Program-made: the position numbers and the translations under genes
Shown here: positions 21,538 to 29,750 of the stretch, in pieces
Numbering within the stretch: the stretch's first letter is position 1
Layout of the letters: every line of letters begins with the position of its first letter
Notes under the pieces: generated by a model
Seen by the model: only the letters and a program-made list of their open reading frames with translations
What the model was told of the DNA's origin: nothing
Databases searched by the model: none
DNA from: M3007 sp031398055
GTDB taxonomy: Bacteria > Bacteroidota > Bacteroidia > Chitinophagales > Saprospiraceae
Length of the DNA stretch: 29,750 nt
Direction: 5' to 3'
Assembly: GCA_031398055.1 (NCBI GenBank)
Contig: JANNMS010000274.1
Location: 1-29,750, forward strand

Positions 21538-24234
21538 ATGAAAATTCCTGAATTTATCCTTTCCTCCGGCCTCGACCGGGCACTCGGTTGGACGGTTTTG
21601 CACTCGCTTTGGCAAGGCACTTTGATTGCTTTTCTGGCGGGCATTTTGCTGATTGCCTTGCAGCGAAAAACGGCTCAAACAAGGTATTTGGTAGCCAATT
21701 TGGCACTTTTGACTTTGTTTTGCACGTCCATCGGCACGTTTTTTTGGTATTTAAAATCAACGCCGACCGACGATTTTTCGAAAGAAAAACTCGAAGCGCA
21801 GGCCGTTTTTGGAAAAAACGAAAACCCAGGTTTTGATAAAAATTTGGCCGCGCCAACCCTCCAAAACGTGCCAAATCCAGCCGTTCCTGAAACCCAAGTT
21901 TTGGGAAATTTTAAAGATTATTTCAACCAAAACCTGCCGCTCGTCGTGCTGATTTGGTTCGCCGGGATGGCCATTTTTCTCCTAAAATTGATGGGCAGCA
22001 TCGTGCAGGTCAACAATTTGCGGCGGCGAATGAATTTTCACGCCGACCCGTTTTGGGCGGATTTGCTCGAAAAATTGGGCAAAAAATCAGGTTTTCGCCA
22101 AAAAATCGACCTGTTTGAGTCCGCGCTCGTTCGTTCGCCGCTGACCATCGGGCATTTAAAACCCGTTATTTTATTTCCAATCGGCATTTTGAACCGCCTC
22201 CCGGAACCCGAAGTCGAGGCGATTTTGGCGCACGAACTCGCCCATATTTTGCGCCGCGATTACTTTTTCAACATTCTCCAAAGTTTGATGGAAGCCATTT
22301 TTTACTTCCACCCTGCGGTTTGGTGGCTTTCCGGGCAGGTCAGAAAAGAGCGCGAAAACGCCTGCGACGACCGCGCCATCGAACTTTTGGGCAACAAAAT
22401 CAACTACGCCAAAGCACTCGTGACCGTCCAAGAAATGGCTTTTTTCCCGCTCTCCCCTGCCCTCGCGTTTGCCGGGACGCGGAAAAACCAACTTTTGGCG
22501 CGGGTGCAACGGCTTTTTTCTCAACCAAAATCAAGTTTCAACTTCATGGAAAAATGGATTTCGACGGCACTCGCAGTTTGCCTGGTACTCGTTTTGGCCA
22601 TCGGCCAGCGATTTCAAAATGCCCCACAAAACCTTTCAGGAACCGAAAACGTCCAACAAAATTCGGGCGTTTGGCAAGCAGAATTTAAAAACGACACGGT
22701 TTACCTCAATTTTTCGAGCCGCGAAAAACAAGGTTACTGGGCGCGTGGCGACGTTTTTTTGAAAAATGCTTTCACCAATTTGGTGGTTGCCGACGGCGAA
22801 ACCAAGTTCGAAATGAACCGCCCGGCGGGCCGGATTTTGTTCGTTGGAAAAATCGAGGGCAATTCTGGCTACGGAAAATTCGAGTTCAAACCGGACGAAA
22901 ATTACCGCGCCGCGCTGAAAAAAGAACTCGCCGACGAGGTGGACGACGAACTGATTATGCAATGTTTTTTGGCCAATTTCCCAGCGGATTATGTCAAAAA
23001 AGTCAAAAACCTAGGTTTCAAAAGCGTCAGCAAAGACGAATTGCAGCAGTTGGCGGCTTTCAAATTGGACGAAAAATCCATCGAAATGCACAAGGATTTG
23101 GCCGCGTCGCTCGACAAAAAAGACATTGGTTTGGATGAAATCGTCCAAATGGAGGTCTCCGGTATAACCCCTGAAAAAGTGAAACGTCTTTCAAAAACTG
23201 GCTTGGAAAACCTCGGTTTTGATGAAATCACGCAAATGTCGATGCACCACGTCGAGCCGGAATTTATCGAAGAAATGAACGCGCTCGGTTTTGGAAAACT
23301 GTCCGGCGAAGATTTGTTGGCCGCGAAAATTCACGGCATCGACAAAAATTTTGTCCAAAAATGCCGCGCGTTGAATTTGGAAAAACTGAATTTTGAGGAT
23401 GTGATGGCTTTGAAAATTCATGGAGTTGACGAAGATTTTATCAAAAAAGCCCAAAATATGGGCTTTGGAAAACTCAATTTTGAAGATTTGATGAGTTTGA
23501 AAATCCATGAAATCGACGAAGATTTTGTCAAAAAAGCCCAAAACATGGGTTTCGGGAAACTCAATTTGGACGACGTGATGAGTTTGAAAATTCATGGAAT
23601 TGATGAAGAATTTATCAAAAATGCGCAAAATATGGGTTTCGGAAAACTCAGTTTGGACGATGTGATGAGTTTGAAAATCCACGAAATCGACGAGGATTTT
23701 GTCAAAAACGCCCAAAATATGGGTTTCGGAAAATTGACTTTGGACGACGTGATGAGTTTGAAAATCCACGAAATAGATGAAGAATTTTTGAAAAACGCCC
23801 AAAATATGGGTTTTGAAAAACTCAGTTTGGACGACGTGATGAGTTTGAAAATCCATGGAATCGATGAAGAATTTATCAAAACCGCCCAAAATATGGGCTT
23901 CGGGAAACTCAGTTTGGACGACGTGATGAGTTTGAAAATTCACGGAATCGACAGCGATTTTTTGAAAAACTGCAACGGCCTCGGCCTCGGAAAATTGACT
24001 TTTGACGAGGTGATGGGCCTGAAAATCCACGACATCAATTCCGAATTTGTCAAATCGTACCGGGAAATTGGGTTCAAAAATTTGACAGTCGAAGATGTCA
24101 TGTCGGCCAAAATCCATGGCGTGACCCCTGAATTTATCAAAGAATCGGAGAAAAAAGGGTACAAATTCCCGAGTTTGGAAGAGTATTCGGATTTGAAAAT
24201 ACGCAGCGAGTGGCGGGGAAAAAATTCAAATTAG
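21538..24234 (+). CDS. BlaR1-like M56 membrane metallopeptidase with a 29-residue repeat sensor region
   Basis: 898 residues. N-terminal helices (about 16-42, 50-72 and 133-157) surround the M56 zinc peptidase domain: HELAH at 232-236, and ENACDD near 273-278 supplying the third ligand. A fourth membrane helix lies near 338-357. This domain cleaves a cognate BlaI-type repressor when the sensor is triggered. The outer part is not a beta-lactam-binding domain. After a beta-rich segment (about 375-450) come about 13 repeats of 29 residues (about 492-885) with the pattern GFGKLxLDDVMSLKIHGIDEEFIKxAQNM. Similar repeats are known behind M56 domains in Bacteroidota and Acidobacteria. The trigger is unknown. 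The repressor gene lies 3 bp upstream. Confidence 0.92.
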   Translation: MKIPEFILSSGLDRALGWTVLHSLWQGTLIAFLAGILLIALQRKTAQTRYLVANLALLTLFCTSIGTFFWYLKSTPTDDFSKEKLEAQAVFGKNENPGFDKNLAAPTLQNVPNPAVPETQVLGNFKDYFNQNLPLVVLIWFAGMAIFLLKLMGSIVQVNNLRRRMNFHADPFWADLLEKLGKKSGFRQKIDLFESALVRSPLTIGHLKPVILFPIGILNRLPEPEVEAILAHELAHILRRDYFFNILQSLMEAIFYFHPAVWWLSGQVRKERENACDDRAIELLGNKINYAKALVTVQEMAFFPLSPALAFAGTRKNQLLARVQRLFSQPKSSFNFMEKWISTALAVCLVLVLAIGQRFQNAPQNLSGTENVQQNSGVWQAEFKNDTVYLNFSSREKQGYWARGDVFLKNAFTNLVVADGETKFEMNRPAGRILFVGKIEGNSGYGKFEFKPDENYRAALKKELADEVDDELIMQCFLANFPADYVKKVKNLGFKSVSKDELQQLAAFKLDEKSIEMHKDLAASLDKKDIGLDEIVQMEVSGITPEKVKRLSKTGLENLGFDEITQMSMHHVEPEFIEEMNALGFGKLSGEDLLAAKIHGIDKNFVQKCRALNLEKLNFEDVMALKIHGVDEDFIKKAQNMGFGKLNFEDLMSLKIHEIDEDFVKKAQNMGFGKLNLDDVMSLKIHGIDEEFIKNAQNMGFGKLSLDDVMSLKIHEIDEDFVKNAQNMGFGKLTLDDVMSLKIHEIDEEFLKNAQNMGFEKLSLDDVMSLKIHGIDEEFIKTAQNMGFGKLSLDDVMSLKIHGIDSDFLKNCNGLGLGKLTFDEVMGLKIHDINSEFVKSYREIGFKNLTVEDVMSAKIHGVTPEFIKESEKKGYKFPSLEEYSDLKIRSEWRGKNSN
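23374..23982 (+). repeat. Seven near-identical 87-bp tandem repeats in the sensor gene
   Basis: Units start every 87 bp (e.g. 23374, 23461, 23548, 23635, 23722, 23809, 23896) and encode 29 residues each. Units six and seven differ from their neighbours at only a few codons. More degenerate units continue on both sides (from about 23013 and to about 24190). Such DNA-level identity implies recent duplication and likely variation in copy number. Confidence 0.9.
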
Positions 24235-24242
24235 GTGGAAAT

Positions 24243-24296
24243 GGAGGTCGGAAATAATTCCAACCCAACGTTTGGTCGAAATAAATTCCGACCTCC
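24243..24296. repeat. Inverted repeat, copy 2 of the GGAGGTCGGAAT family
   Basis: The arm at 24243-24265 faces the one at 24274-24296 with an 8-nt loop. It is diverged from the copy at 6303-6368 (each arm has one or two changes). It lies 9 bp after the stop codon of the sensor gene, in a gap of 152 bp, and may end or stabilise that transcript. Confidence 0.8.
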
Positions 24297-24386
24297 AACC
24301 GCAACCTCGACTTTTATAACCATGTCTTTCGACGACAGAAATTAAGCAACGACCAAATTTTGTAAATCAAAAACTACCAATTTGCT

Positions 24387-26819
24387 ATGTCCACAAAAAC
24401 ATTTTTCGCAGCCGGATGGCTGTGGCTTTCGCTTTGCTTTTTTTCCAAAACACTTTTTTGCCAATCTCAAATCGCTGGCAAAATTGCCGAAAACGACAAC
24501 CAACCACTCGGCGGTGCTTCCGTTTTGCTTTTAAAATCGGCGGACTCGTCGTTGATCAAAGGCCAATTGAGTGCGCTGGACGGTGATTTTCGGTTTGAAG
24601 AAATTGCCACCGGCGACTATTTTTTAAAAGTTACGATGCTCGGTTTTGAGGATTTTCAATCTGAAAATTTTTCGTTGGCCGAGAATCCTGGCGTGAAAAC
24701 TTTCCCCGTTTTTGTCCTTTCCGAAAATTCCAAAGTCATCAACGAAGTCCAAGTGGTGGCAAAAAAGCCATTTTTTGAACAAAAAATCGACCGTTTGGCC
24801 ATCAATGTTGCGGCCAGCGGGGTGAATGCGGGCGGGAACGCGCTGCAAGTTTTGTCGCGTTCGCCGGGCGTTTTGGTCAACAAACAATCAAATTCCATTT
24901 CGATGTCGGGCAAATTCGGGGTCATTATTATGATAAACGGAAAAATTTCGCGGATGCCGCCCGATGCCGTTTTGACGATGTTGGAAGGCATGAGTTCCGA
25001 AAATATCGAACGGATCGAGTTGATCCACACGCCGCCCGCGAGTTTTGATGCCGAGGGAAATGCGGGAATCATCAATATTGTCCTGAAACAATCGGGCGAC
25101 GCGGGGCTGAACGGCAACTATTCCGTGAACGCGGGCCACGGAAAACAGGAAAAATACGGGGGCAGCACCAACCTCAATTTCCGAAAAAAACGGGTCAACC
25201 TTTTTGGAAATTACAGTTACGCGTTCGACAACAACCCGCAGGTTTTCACAAATTACCGGGGGTTTCGGGACAGCCTCGGAAGGTTCGTCGAGACCGATGG
25301 CAGCAGCGACCGCTCGTCAAAAACGCCGATCCAAAATGCACGGCTCGGAGCGGATTTTCAGGTCTCGAAAAAAACGGTTTTGGGCGTGGTCGGCACCTAT
25401 TTTAAAAGAAATTGGGAAATGCTGGCCGGGAGCGAAATTGACAATCGCATCAATAAAACAACCGATTACCGCGTAAAAATGATCACAAAAGAGATCAATA
25501 CTTGGGAATCTGGCACGGGCAACCTCAATTTTTCGCACCAATTCACCCCGCAAAAAACACTGACGATGGACGCGGATTTTGTATTTTACAAAATCCACAA
25601 CCCGAGCAGTTACGACATCCAAAACCTGAAAAACGGCGAAGAAATCAGCACTTTCAAACGCCAGTTGAGCAAGGAAACACCCATCAAAATCGGGGTGGCG
25701 AAGGCGGATTTTACCCAAAATTTTAAGAACGGGGCGCAGTTCGAGACCGGTTTGAAGGCTACGCGCTCGCTTTTTGACAACGATGTTTTGGTCGAGTCCC
25801 TGCTTTTCAACAAGTGGACCGCCGAACCGGAATACACCTCGCATTTCAAATTGATGGAAAATGTGGCCGCGGCCTACGCCTCGGTTTCGTTCAAAATGGA
25901 CGCAAAAACAGACCTAAAAATGGGGCTGCGCTACGAATTTACGGAAACGAACCTCGGATCCGAGGATCAGCCAAACGTGGTGGACCGAAAATATGGAAGT
26001 TTTTTTCCGAGCATTTATGTGTCGCGGAAAATCAGCGAAGTCCAAAATTTGAACATTTCGTTCAGCCGACGGATCCAGCGGCCGGGGTTCACCCAACTCG
26101 CGCCGTACCTTATTTTTTATGACCCGACGACGGTGCAGGGCGGCAACCCCTCGCTCCAACCTTCGTTCGTGAACGCGATGCGGACGGATTACCGGTTCAA
26201 GGTTTTCAGTTTGACGCTGGAATACAACCACGAATCGCCGTCAATCCGGGACGTGCCGTTCGTCAATTTTGACAAAAACACACAAATTACGCGCCCAGAA
26301 AACATTGGAAAAACGCACACGGCCTACGGAATGTTGAATTTTCCGTGGCAACCGGCAAAATGGTGGGAAATGCAATCCACCGTTTTTTACGCTTGGCAAT
26401 TGTTCAATGTCAATTACGAAGGCAGTAAAATTGACGTGCCGACCCGTTTTGTGGGGTTCAACAACAGCCAAACTTTCAGGTTGCCGCACAAATTCTCGTT
26501 CGATATTTCCGCTTTTTTCATCACGGCCAACAATTCGGGCATCGTGAAATACAACGCAAACGGCACACTCAATTTTGGTTTGCAAAAAGATTTGGGCGAA
26601 CGATGGGGCAAACTGACTTTGAATCTGAACGATATTTTCCAGTCGAACAACTATTTTTGGACCGCCGATCAACCCGAACTCAATCTGCTGGTGAAAGGCA
26701 GTTTTCAACAGGCCGAGCGGGTTTTTATGCTGACTTGGGCCAATAAATTTGGGAACAAAAAACTCAAAGATGCCCGGCAGCGGCAAAGCGGGGCAGCGGA
26801 CGAGATGAGGCGGTTGTGA
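24387..26819 (+). CDS. TonB-dependent receptor/outer-membrane beta-barrel protein
   Basis: 810 residues with a signal peptide to about residue 26. A carboxypeptidase-like regulatory domain (about 27-115) holds QIAGKIAENDNQPLGGASV and GDFRFEEIATGDYFLKVTMLGFED. It is followed by a plug-like domain (about 120-235, with NALQVLSRSPGVLV and ERIELIHTPPASFDAEGNAGIINIV). The rest is a beta-barrel with strands such as YSVNAGHGKQ, LGLRYEF and ISFSRRIQRPGF, fitting the OMP_b-brl_3 type of TonB-dependent receptor. The C-terminus (KLKDARQRQSGAADEMRRL) is hydrophilic and does not end in the usual aromatic residue. The ligand is unknown. It is monocistronic, with a strong terminator 12 bp after the stop. Confidence 0.88.
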   Translation: MSTKTFFAAGWLWLSLCFFSKTLFCQSQIAGKIAENDNQPLGGASVLLLKSADSSLIKGQLSALDGDFRFEEIATGDYFLKVTMLGFEDFQSENFSLAENPGVKTFPVFVLSENSKVINEVQVVAKKPFFEQKIDRLAINVAASGVNAGGNALQVLSRSPGVLVNKQSNSISMSGKFGVIIMINGKISRMPPDAVLTMLEGMSSENIERIELIHTPPASFDAEGNAGIINIVLKQSGDAGLNGNYSVNAGHGKQEKYGGSTNLNFRKKRVNLFGNYSYAFDNNPQVFTNYRGFRDSLGRFVETDGSSDRSSKTPIQNARLGADFQVSKKTVLGVVGTYFKRNWEMLAGSEIDNRINKTTDYRVKMITKEINTWESGTGNLNFSHQFTPQKTLTMDADFVFYKIHNPSSYDIQNLKNGEEISTFKRQLSKETPIKIGVAKADFTQNFKNGAQFETGLKATRSLFDNDVLVESLLFNKWTAEPEYTSHFKLMENVAAAYASVSFKMDAKTDLKMGLRYEFTETNLGSEDQPNVVDRKYGSFFPSIYVSRKISEVQNLNISFSRRIQRPGFTQLAPYLIFYDPTTVQGGNPSLQPSFVNAMRTDYRFKVFSLTLEYNHESPSIRDVPFVNFDKNTQITRPENIGKTHTAYGMLNFPWQPAKWWEMQSTVFYAWQLFNVNYEGSKIDVPTRFVGFNNSQTFRLPHKFSFDISAFFITANNSGIVKYNANGTLNFGLQKDLGERWGKLTLNLNDIFQSNNYFWTADQPELNLLVKGSFQQAERVFMLTWANKFGNKKLKDARQRQSGAADEMRRL

Positions 26820-26831
26820 AATTTTTGGGAT

Positions 26832-26880
26832 AAAAAAAGCCCCGTTTTCAAAGTTTTGGCTTTGGGAACGGGGCTTTTTT
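26832..26880 (+). terminator. Rho-independent terminator after the TonB-dependent receptor
   Basis: AAAAAAGCCCCGTT faces AACGGGGCTTTTTT, with an inner CAAAG/CTTTG extension and an 8-nt loop region. A T run ends at 26880. The A run on the other side would also allow termination from the opposite strand. Confidence 0.92.
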
Positions 26881-26957
26881 ATTTTTCAATTTGAACACTC
26901 AGTCTATTTTAAAACTTTTCGTTTCTTTGTTTTTGAAAATTTTAAACTTTTTTACCG

Positions 26958-27875
26958 ATGAAATTGCTCGCCACCTTTGCTTTTTTGCTTGCTTTTTTTG
27001 CCCAAAATTTTGCCCAAAACCCAAATGTTTCGGCGGGTGAAATTCGACGTTTTGAAAATTTCAATTCAAAATTTGTCGCTCCGCGAAATGTGGATATTTG
27101 GCTGCCGCCGGGCTACGATTCCCAAAAAAAATATGCTGTTTTGTACCTCCACGATGGGCAAATGTTGTTCGATTCGGCCACAACTTGGAACAAACAAGAA
27201 TGGGGCGTTGATGAAACTTTGGCTGGTTTGATGGCTGAAAAACGGGTGAAAAACTGCATCATCGTCGGCATTTGGAATTCCGGAAATTACCGCCACGCCG
27301 AGTATTTTCCACAAAAACCTTTTGAAAAATTAACTGCCGGCCAGCGGCAAGAATTGGTCGCCACGAACCAAAATTTGGACAAAAACCCATTGTATTTGGA
27401 AGGCGCAAAATCGGATAACTACCTGAAATTCATAGTTTTAGAACTCAAACCATTTATTGACAAAACATTTTCGACGCGAAAAAATCGGGCAAATACTTTC
27501 ATCGCCGGGTCGAGCATGGGCGGCCTGATTTCGATGTACGCCATTTGCGAATACCCGAAAATTTTTGGCGGAGCGGCCTGTCTTTCAACGCATTGGATTG
27601 GCGTTTATCAAGAAAACAAGGCCGTGCCGGATGTTTTTTTTCAATATTTGAAAACGAATTTGCCGTCGCCGCGCGGGCATAAAATTTACTTCGACCACGG
27701 CACCGTTGGTTTGGACGGAAAATATTCGACGAGCCAAAAAGCGGTCGACAAAATCATGCTGGCCGCTGGTTTTTCAGAAAAAAACTGGATGACCAAAGTT
27801 TTTGAGGGGCGCGACCACACTGAAAAATCGTGGCGGGAGCGGCTGGAAATTCCGCTGGTTTTCTTGCTAAAATGA
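26958..27875 (+). CDS. Secreted alpha/beta-hydrolase esterase (putative esterase family)
   Basis: 305 residues with a signal peptide (MKLLATFAFLLAFFAQNFAQ). The body matches the esterase D/IroE-like family: VDIWLPPGYD near 45-54, VLYLHDGQMLFD near 61-72, and the nucleophile elbow IAGSSMGGL with Ser186 at 182-190. A likely catalytic Asp lies in the YFDHGTVGLDGKY segment (246 or 253), and His287 in GRDHTEKSW. Such enzymes hydrolyse esters, for example of siderophores or acetylated sugars. The substrate is not evident. It starts after the strong terminator and is followed 30 bp downstream by the glycosyltransferase gene, so the two may share a transcript. Confidence 0.88.
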   Translation: MKLLATFAFLLAFFAQNFAQNPNVSAGEIRRFENFNSKFVAPRNVDIWLPPGYDSQKKYAVLYLHDGQMLFDSATTWNKQEWGVDETLAGLMAEKRVKNCIIVGIWNSGNYRHAEYFPQKPFEKLTAGQRQELVATNQNLDKNPLYLEGAKSDNYLKFIVLELKPFIDKTFSTRKNRANTFIAGSSMGGLISMYAICEYPKIFGGAACLSTHWIGVYQENKAVPDVFFQYLKTNLPSPRGHKIYFDHGTVGLDGKYSTSQKAVDKIMLAAGFSEKNWMTKVFEGRDHTEKSWRERLEIPLVFLLK

Positions 27876-27905
27876 ACCACTTTTGCGCCCGAAATCCAAC
27901 TTTTT

Positions 27906-29429
27906 ATGCTTCGATTGGTCGGGTGGTTGCTCACTCTTTTTGTAGTTTCCTTTCATTTTTTCCCTCGTTTGGTGATTCGCGGATTGTTCGGCGATGGGCT
28001 TTTGTATTCCTCGATGGCCCGGAACATGGCCGAAGGTCGGGGCAGTTTTTGGTTGCCGAAATTTTCGGACGGCTATTGGCTGGACTACGTTTTGCCCAAT
28101 TATTTTGAAAACCCGCCGCTGATGTTGTGGCTCCAATCCTTGTTTTTTCGGTTTTTTGGCGACCATTGGTGGGTTGAAAAACTGTTCTGCGTGCCGGTTT
28201 TGGTTTTGAATATTTTGCTGGTTCGGCTGGTTTGGTTGTCGGTTTTTCACGAAAATAAAATTGCAAAAACCTTTGATTGGCTGCCCGTTTTCCTTTGGTT
28301 TTTCATCCCGACGGTGATTTGGGGAAATGCCAATAATTTGATGGACAATGCCCAACTGACCTTTTGTTTGGCAGCTTTTTGGGTGGTTTTGGGCATCGAA
28401 CGCACCGAAAATTTACGAAACTTGAAAGGGTTTGCAAATTTATGGCTCGCTCCGTTGCTGATTTTTTTGGGTTTGATCACAAAAAGTCCGGTGGCATTTT
28501 ACGTTTGTGCTGTACCGTTTTTGCGCCAGGTTTTTATTTTTCAAGAACGCAGGTGGCTGGGTTTTTTGAAATCGTCGGGGCTGTTTTTGGCGACGATTGT
28601 TTTTTTCGGCTTGCTGATTTGGAGTTCGGCGGACGCTCAATTTTTTTTCCAAAATTTCTGGCAACAGCGACTTTCGGCAGTCATTTTTGGTAGCCGCGAC
28701 GATGCGGCGATGGTTGGTTTTGCCCGTTTTTCGGTTTTCAAAATGGTGGCTGTGGAAATTTTACCGCTCGCCGGAATTGCCGTTTTGGTTTTTGTTTGGA
28801 TGAAAATTAAAAATTTCAGGGCGATCCCAAAACTGCCGAAGTTAAAAATCCCTACTTTTTTGGGCTTGCTCAACATTCCTGAATCTTCTTTTTTTTTCGC
28901 GGTCGGACTGGCCGCGACTTTGCCGATTTTGGTGAGTGCCCGGCAAAACCCGATGTATTTGTTACCGGGTTTGCCGATGTTCGGCTTGGCTGCGGCGGCG
29001 ATGCTTTTGCCATCGTTGCAATTTTTGACAAAAGATTTTACGGAAAAAAACCTGCGGCGGGCGGCGTGGTTTTTTGCCGCCGGGTTGGTTGGCGTGGCGA
29101 TTCACTGCTTTTTTATTTTTGGAAAACCGATGCGTGAAACTGAAATCCAAATGGGTTTGAAAACTTTGAAAAAAATCGTTCCGGTGGGTGAAAAAGTGGC
29201 GGCTTGCCCGGAATTGAAACAGGATTTTATGATGCACACCTATTTGCAAAGATTTCATAAAATTGAAATTTTGCCGGATTCGGCGGCTGTGCAGTTTGGT
29301 TTGATTTGCAAAAAATGCCGGGCGAGCGGGAACTTGAATTTTCAAAATAGGAAAATCGAAAACGAGGTGGCAGCGGCGGGCGGGTATTTTTGGATTTTGA
29401 AAATGTCCGATTTTAAAAAATCTGAGTAA
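27906..29429 (+). CDS. ArnT/PMT-like membrane glycosyltransferase (GT39/GT83 type)
   Basis: 507 residues with many hydrophobic helices. The first loop has the family signature FGDGLLYSSMARNMAEGRG near 28-46 with Asp30, and YFENPPLMLWLQSLFFRFFG near 66-85 with Glu68, the pattern of lipid-linked sugar transferases such as ArnT and of protein mannosyltransferases. Helices continue to about residue 410, followed by a soluble C-terminal tail. It probably transfers a sugar from a polyprenyl carrier to a periplasmic acceptor (lipid, glycan or protein). The acceptor is not evident. The stop codon at 29427-29429 is also the first triplet of a long inverted repeat. Confidence 0.85.
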   Translation: MLRLVGWLLTLFVVSFHFFPRLVIRGLFGDGLLYSSMARNMAEGRGSFWLPKFSDGYWLDYVLPNYFENPPLMLWLQSLFFRFFGDHWWVEKLFCVPVLVLNILLVRLVWLSVFHENKIAKTFDWLPVFLWFFIPTVIWGNANNLMDNAQLTFCLAAFWVVLGIERTENLRNLKGFANLWLAPLLIFLGLITKSPVAFYVCAVPFLRQVFIFQERRWLGFLKSSGLFLATIVFFGLLIWSSADAQFFFQNFWQQRLSAVIFGSRDDAAMVGFARFSVFKMVAVEILPLAGIAVLVFVWMKIKNFRAIPKLPKLKIPTFLGLLNIPESSFFFAVGLAATLPILVSARQNPMYLLPGLPMFGLAAAAMLLPSLQFLTKDFTEKNLRRAAWFFAAGLVGVAIHCFFIFGKPMRETEIQMGLKTLKKIVPVGEKVAACPELKQDFMMHTYLQRFHKIEILPDSAAVQFGLICKKCRASGNLNFQNRKIENEVAAAGGYFWILKMSDFKKSE

Positions 29430-29547
29430 CTACTTACTACACTTACTTTTTACCACAGAGACTCATCAGAAAACATAGAAATCTTCTTTAAAAACTTATG
29501 TTTTCTGATGTGTCTCTGTGGTAAAAAGTAAGTGTGGTAAGTAATTA
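29427..29547. repeat. Long inverted repeat with 51-bp arms, TTTTTACCACAGAGAC family
   Basis: The arm at 29427-29477 and the arm at 29497-29547 are reverse complements at 48 of 51 positions, with a 19-nt loop. The core CTTACTTTTTACCACAGAG is typical of a simple dispersed repeat seen in many environmental genomes. It starts at the stop codon of the glycosyltransferase gene and could fold into a long RNA hairpin. Confidence 0.9.
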
Positions 29548-29552
29548 CAAAT

Positions 29553-29637
29553 ATGAATAAAATGTCTGAATCAGAATTTTCAAAATTAGCGGCATTCTGT
29601 AAATTCTAAAAGGCTCAATTATGATTCCAAGTTGCTG
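29553..29637. repeat. TCTGAATCAGAATTT palindromic element, copy D (degenerate)
   Basis: It starts with ATGAATAAAATGTCTGAATCAGAATTT, as at copies A and B (first part quoted as ATGAATAAAATGTCTGAATC). It keeps the middle ATTAGCGGCATTCTG, but its 3' half is damaged (ends ATTATGATTCCAAG). It is adjacent to two other repeat families. Confidence 0.75.
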
Positions 29638-29646
29638 TTTCAAAAA

Positions 29647-29748
29647 GGTGCGTAGCACCTCAATATTTGTAGAATTTTGTAGCCAAAATTTTAAAAAGGT
29701 GCGTAGCACCGGAACATTTGACCTTGAAATATGACGGTGCTACGCACC
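29647..29748. repeat. GGTGCGTAGCACC element cluster
   Basis: GGTGCGTAGCACC occurs at 29647-29659 and 29698-29710 in direct orientation, and its reverse complement GGTGCTACGCACC at 29736-29748. The core is a near-palindrome, and the direct copies share the flank AAAAAGGTGCGTAGCACC. The array may continue past the window end. No gene is present in the final 321 bp. Confidence 0.85.
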
Positions 29749-29750
29749 TT

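Noticed and set aside
23374..23982. 87-bp array read as a CRISPR or satellite DNA
   Set aside because: It is in frame within a gene and each unit encodes the same 29-residue pattern.
23191..24117. Long minus-strand open frame of 308 codons opposite the sensor repeats
   Set aside because: It is the reverse of the 87-bp repeats, so its length reflects repetition and not coding. No signal, start context or family match was seen.
29427..29750. CRISPR-like array at the window end
   Set aside because: The repeats are of three different kinds with no regular spacers and no cas genes nearby.

Overview
The window reads as chromosome of a free-living Bacteroidota bacterium, most likely of the Saprospiria (Haliscomenobacter/Lewinella-like) type. 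The evidence is two proteins ending in type IX secretion (Por) sorting domains, paired MacB/FtsX-type permeases of the Bacteroidota kind, a TonB-dependent receptor with an N-terminal carboxypeptidase-like domain, TAnnTTTG promoter boxes and no obvious Shine-Dalgarno sequences. The genus is an inference. No tRNA, rRNA, CRISPR array, transposase or phage gene was seen.

Layout. 1-490: C-terminal end of a secreted T9SS cargo. 572-3019: an FAD/NADPH and multi-[4Fe-4S] GltD-like oxidoreductase, then a putative lipoprotein and a strong terminator. 3134-4845: moeA-moaC, molybdenum cofactor synthesis. 4842-6271 (minus): a SAM methyltransferase behind an outer-membrane-barrel-like protein. 6375-9383 (minus): a 1002-residue vanadium-haloperoxidase-type enzyme with three near-identical adhesion-like modules and a T9SS tail. 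9528-14384 (minus): two ABC permeases without a local ATPase. 14385-14761: repeats only. 14762-16167 (minus): a four-helix membrane protein and a secreted protein of unknown function. 16358-17608: DinB-family protein and two small Cys-rich secreted proteins, then a terminator. 17674-20897 (minus): a possible three-gene operon of a small SYD-motif protein (Cas2/ferredoxin-like fold suspected), a PIN-domain nuclease and a Pif1-like helicase with HRDC and HTH domains. 21130-24234: blaI-blaR1-like repressor/sensor pair; the sensor carries a long array of 29-residue repeats. 24387-29429: TonB-dependent receptor, terminator, alpha/beta-hydrolase esterase, ArnT/PMT-like glycosyltransferase. 29427-29750: a cluster of three different repeat families.

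The most interesting area is 17.7-24.2 kb. Three palindromes of the form TACGA-N6-TCGTA lie in the 232 bp between the divergent PIN/helicase operon and the blaI-blaR1 operon. One sits exactly between the -33 and -7 boxes of a well-formed Bacteroidota promoter for blaI. A large stem-loop with a run of eight T follows in the leader, and the third palindrome ends 5 bp before the blaI start. This looks like an autoregulated BlaI circuit with a built-in attenuator, or a short terminated RNA, that might also touch the toxin-like operon. The sensor's sensing part is not a penicillin-binding domain but a repeat array whose copies are so similar that it is probably still expanding and shrinking.

The window also has several dispersed palindromic repeat families. 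Two of them run into the stop codons of neighbouring genes.
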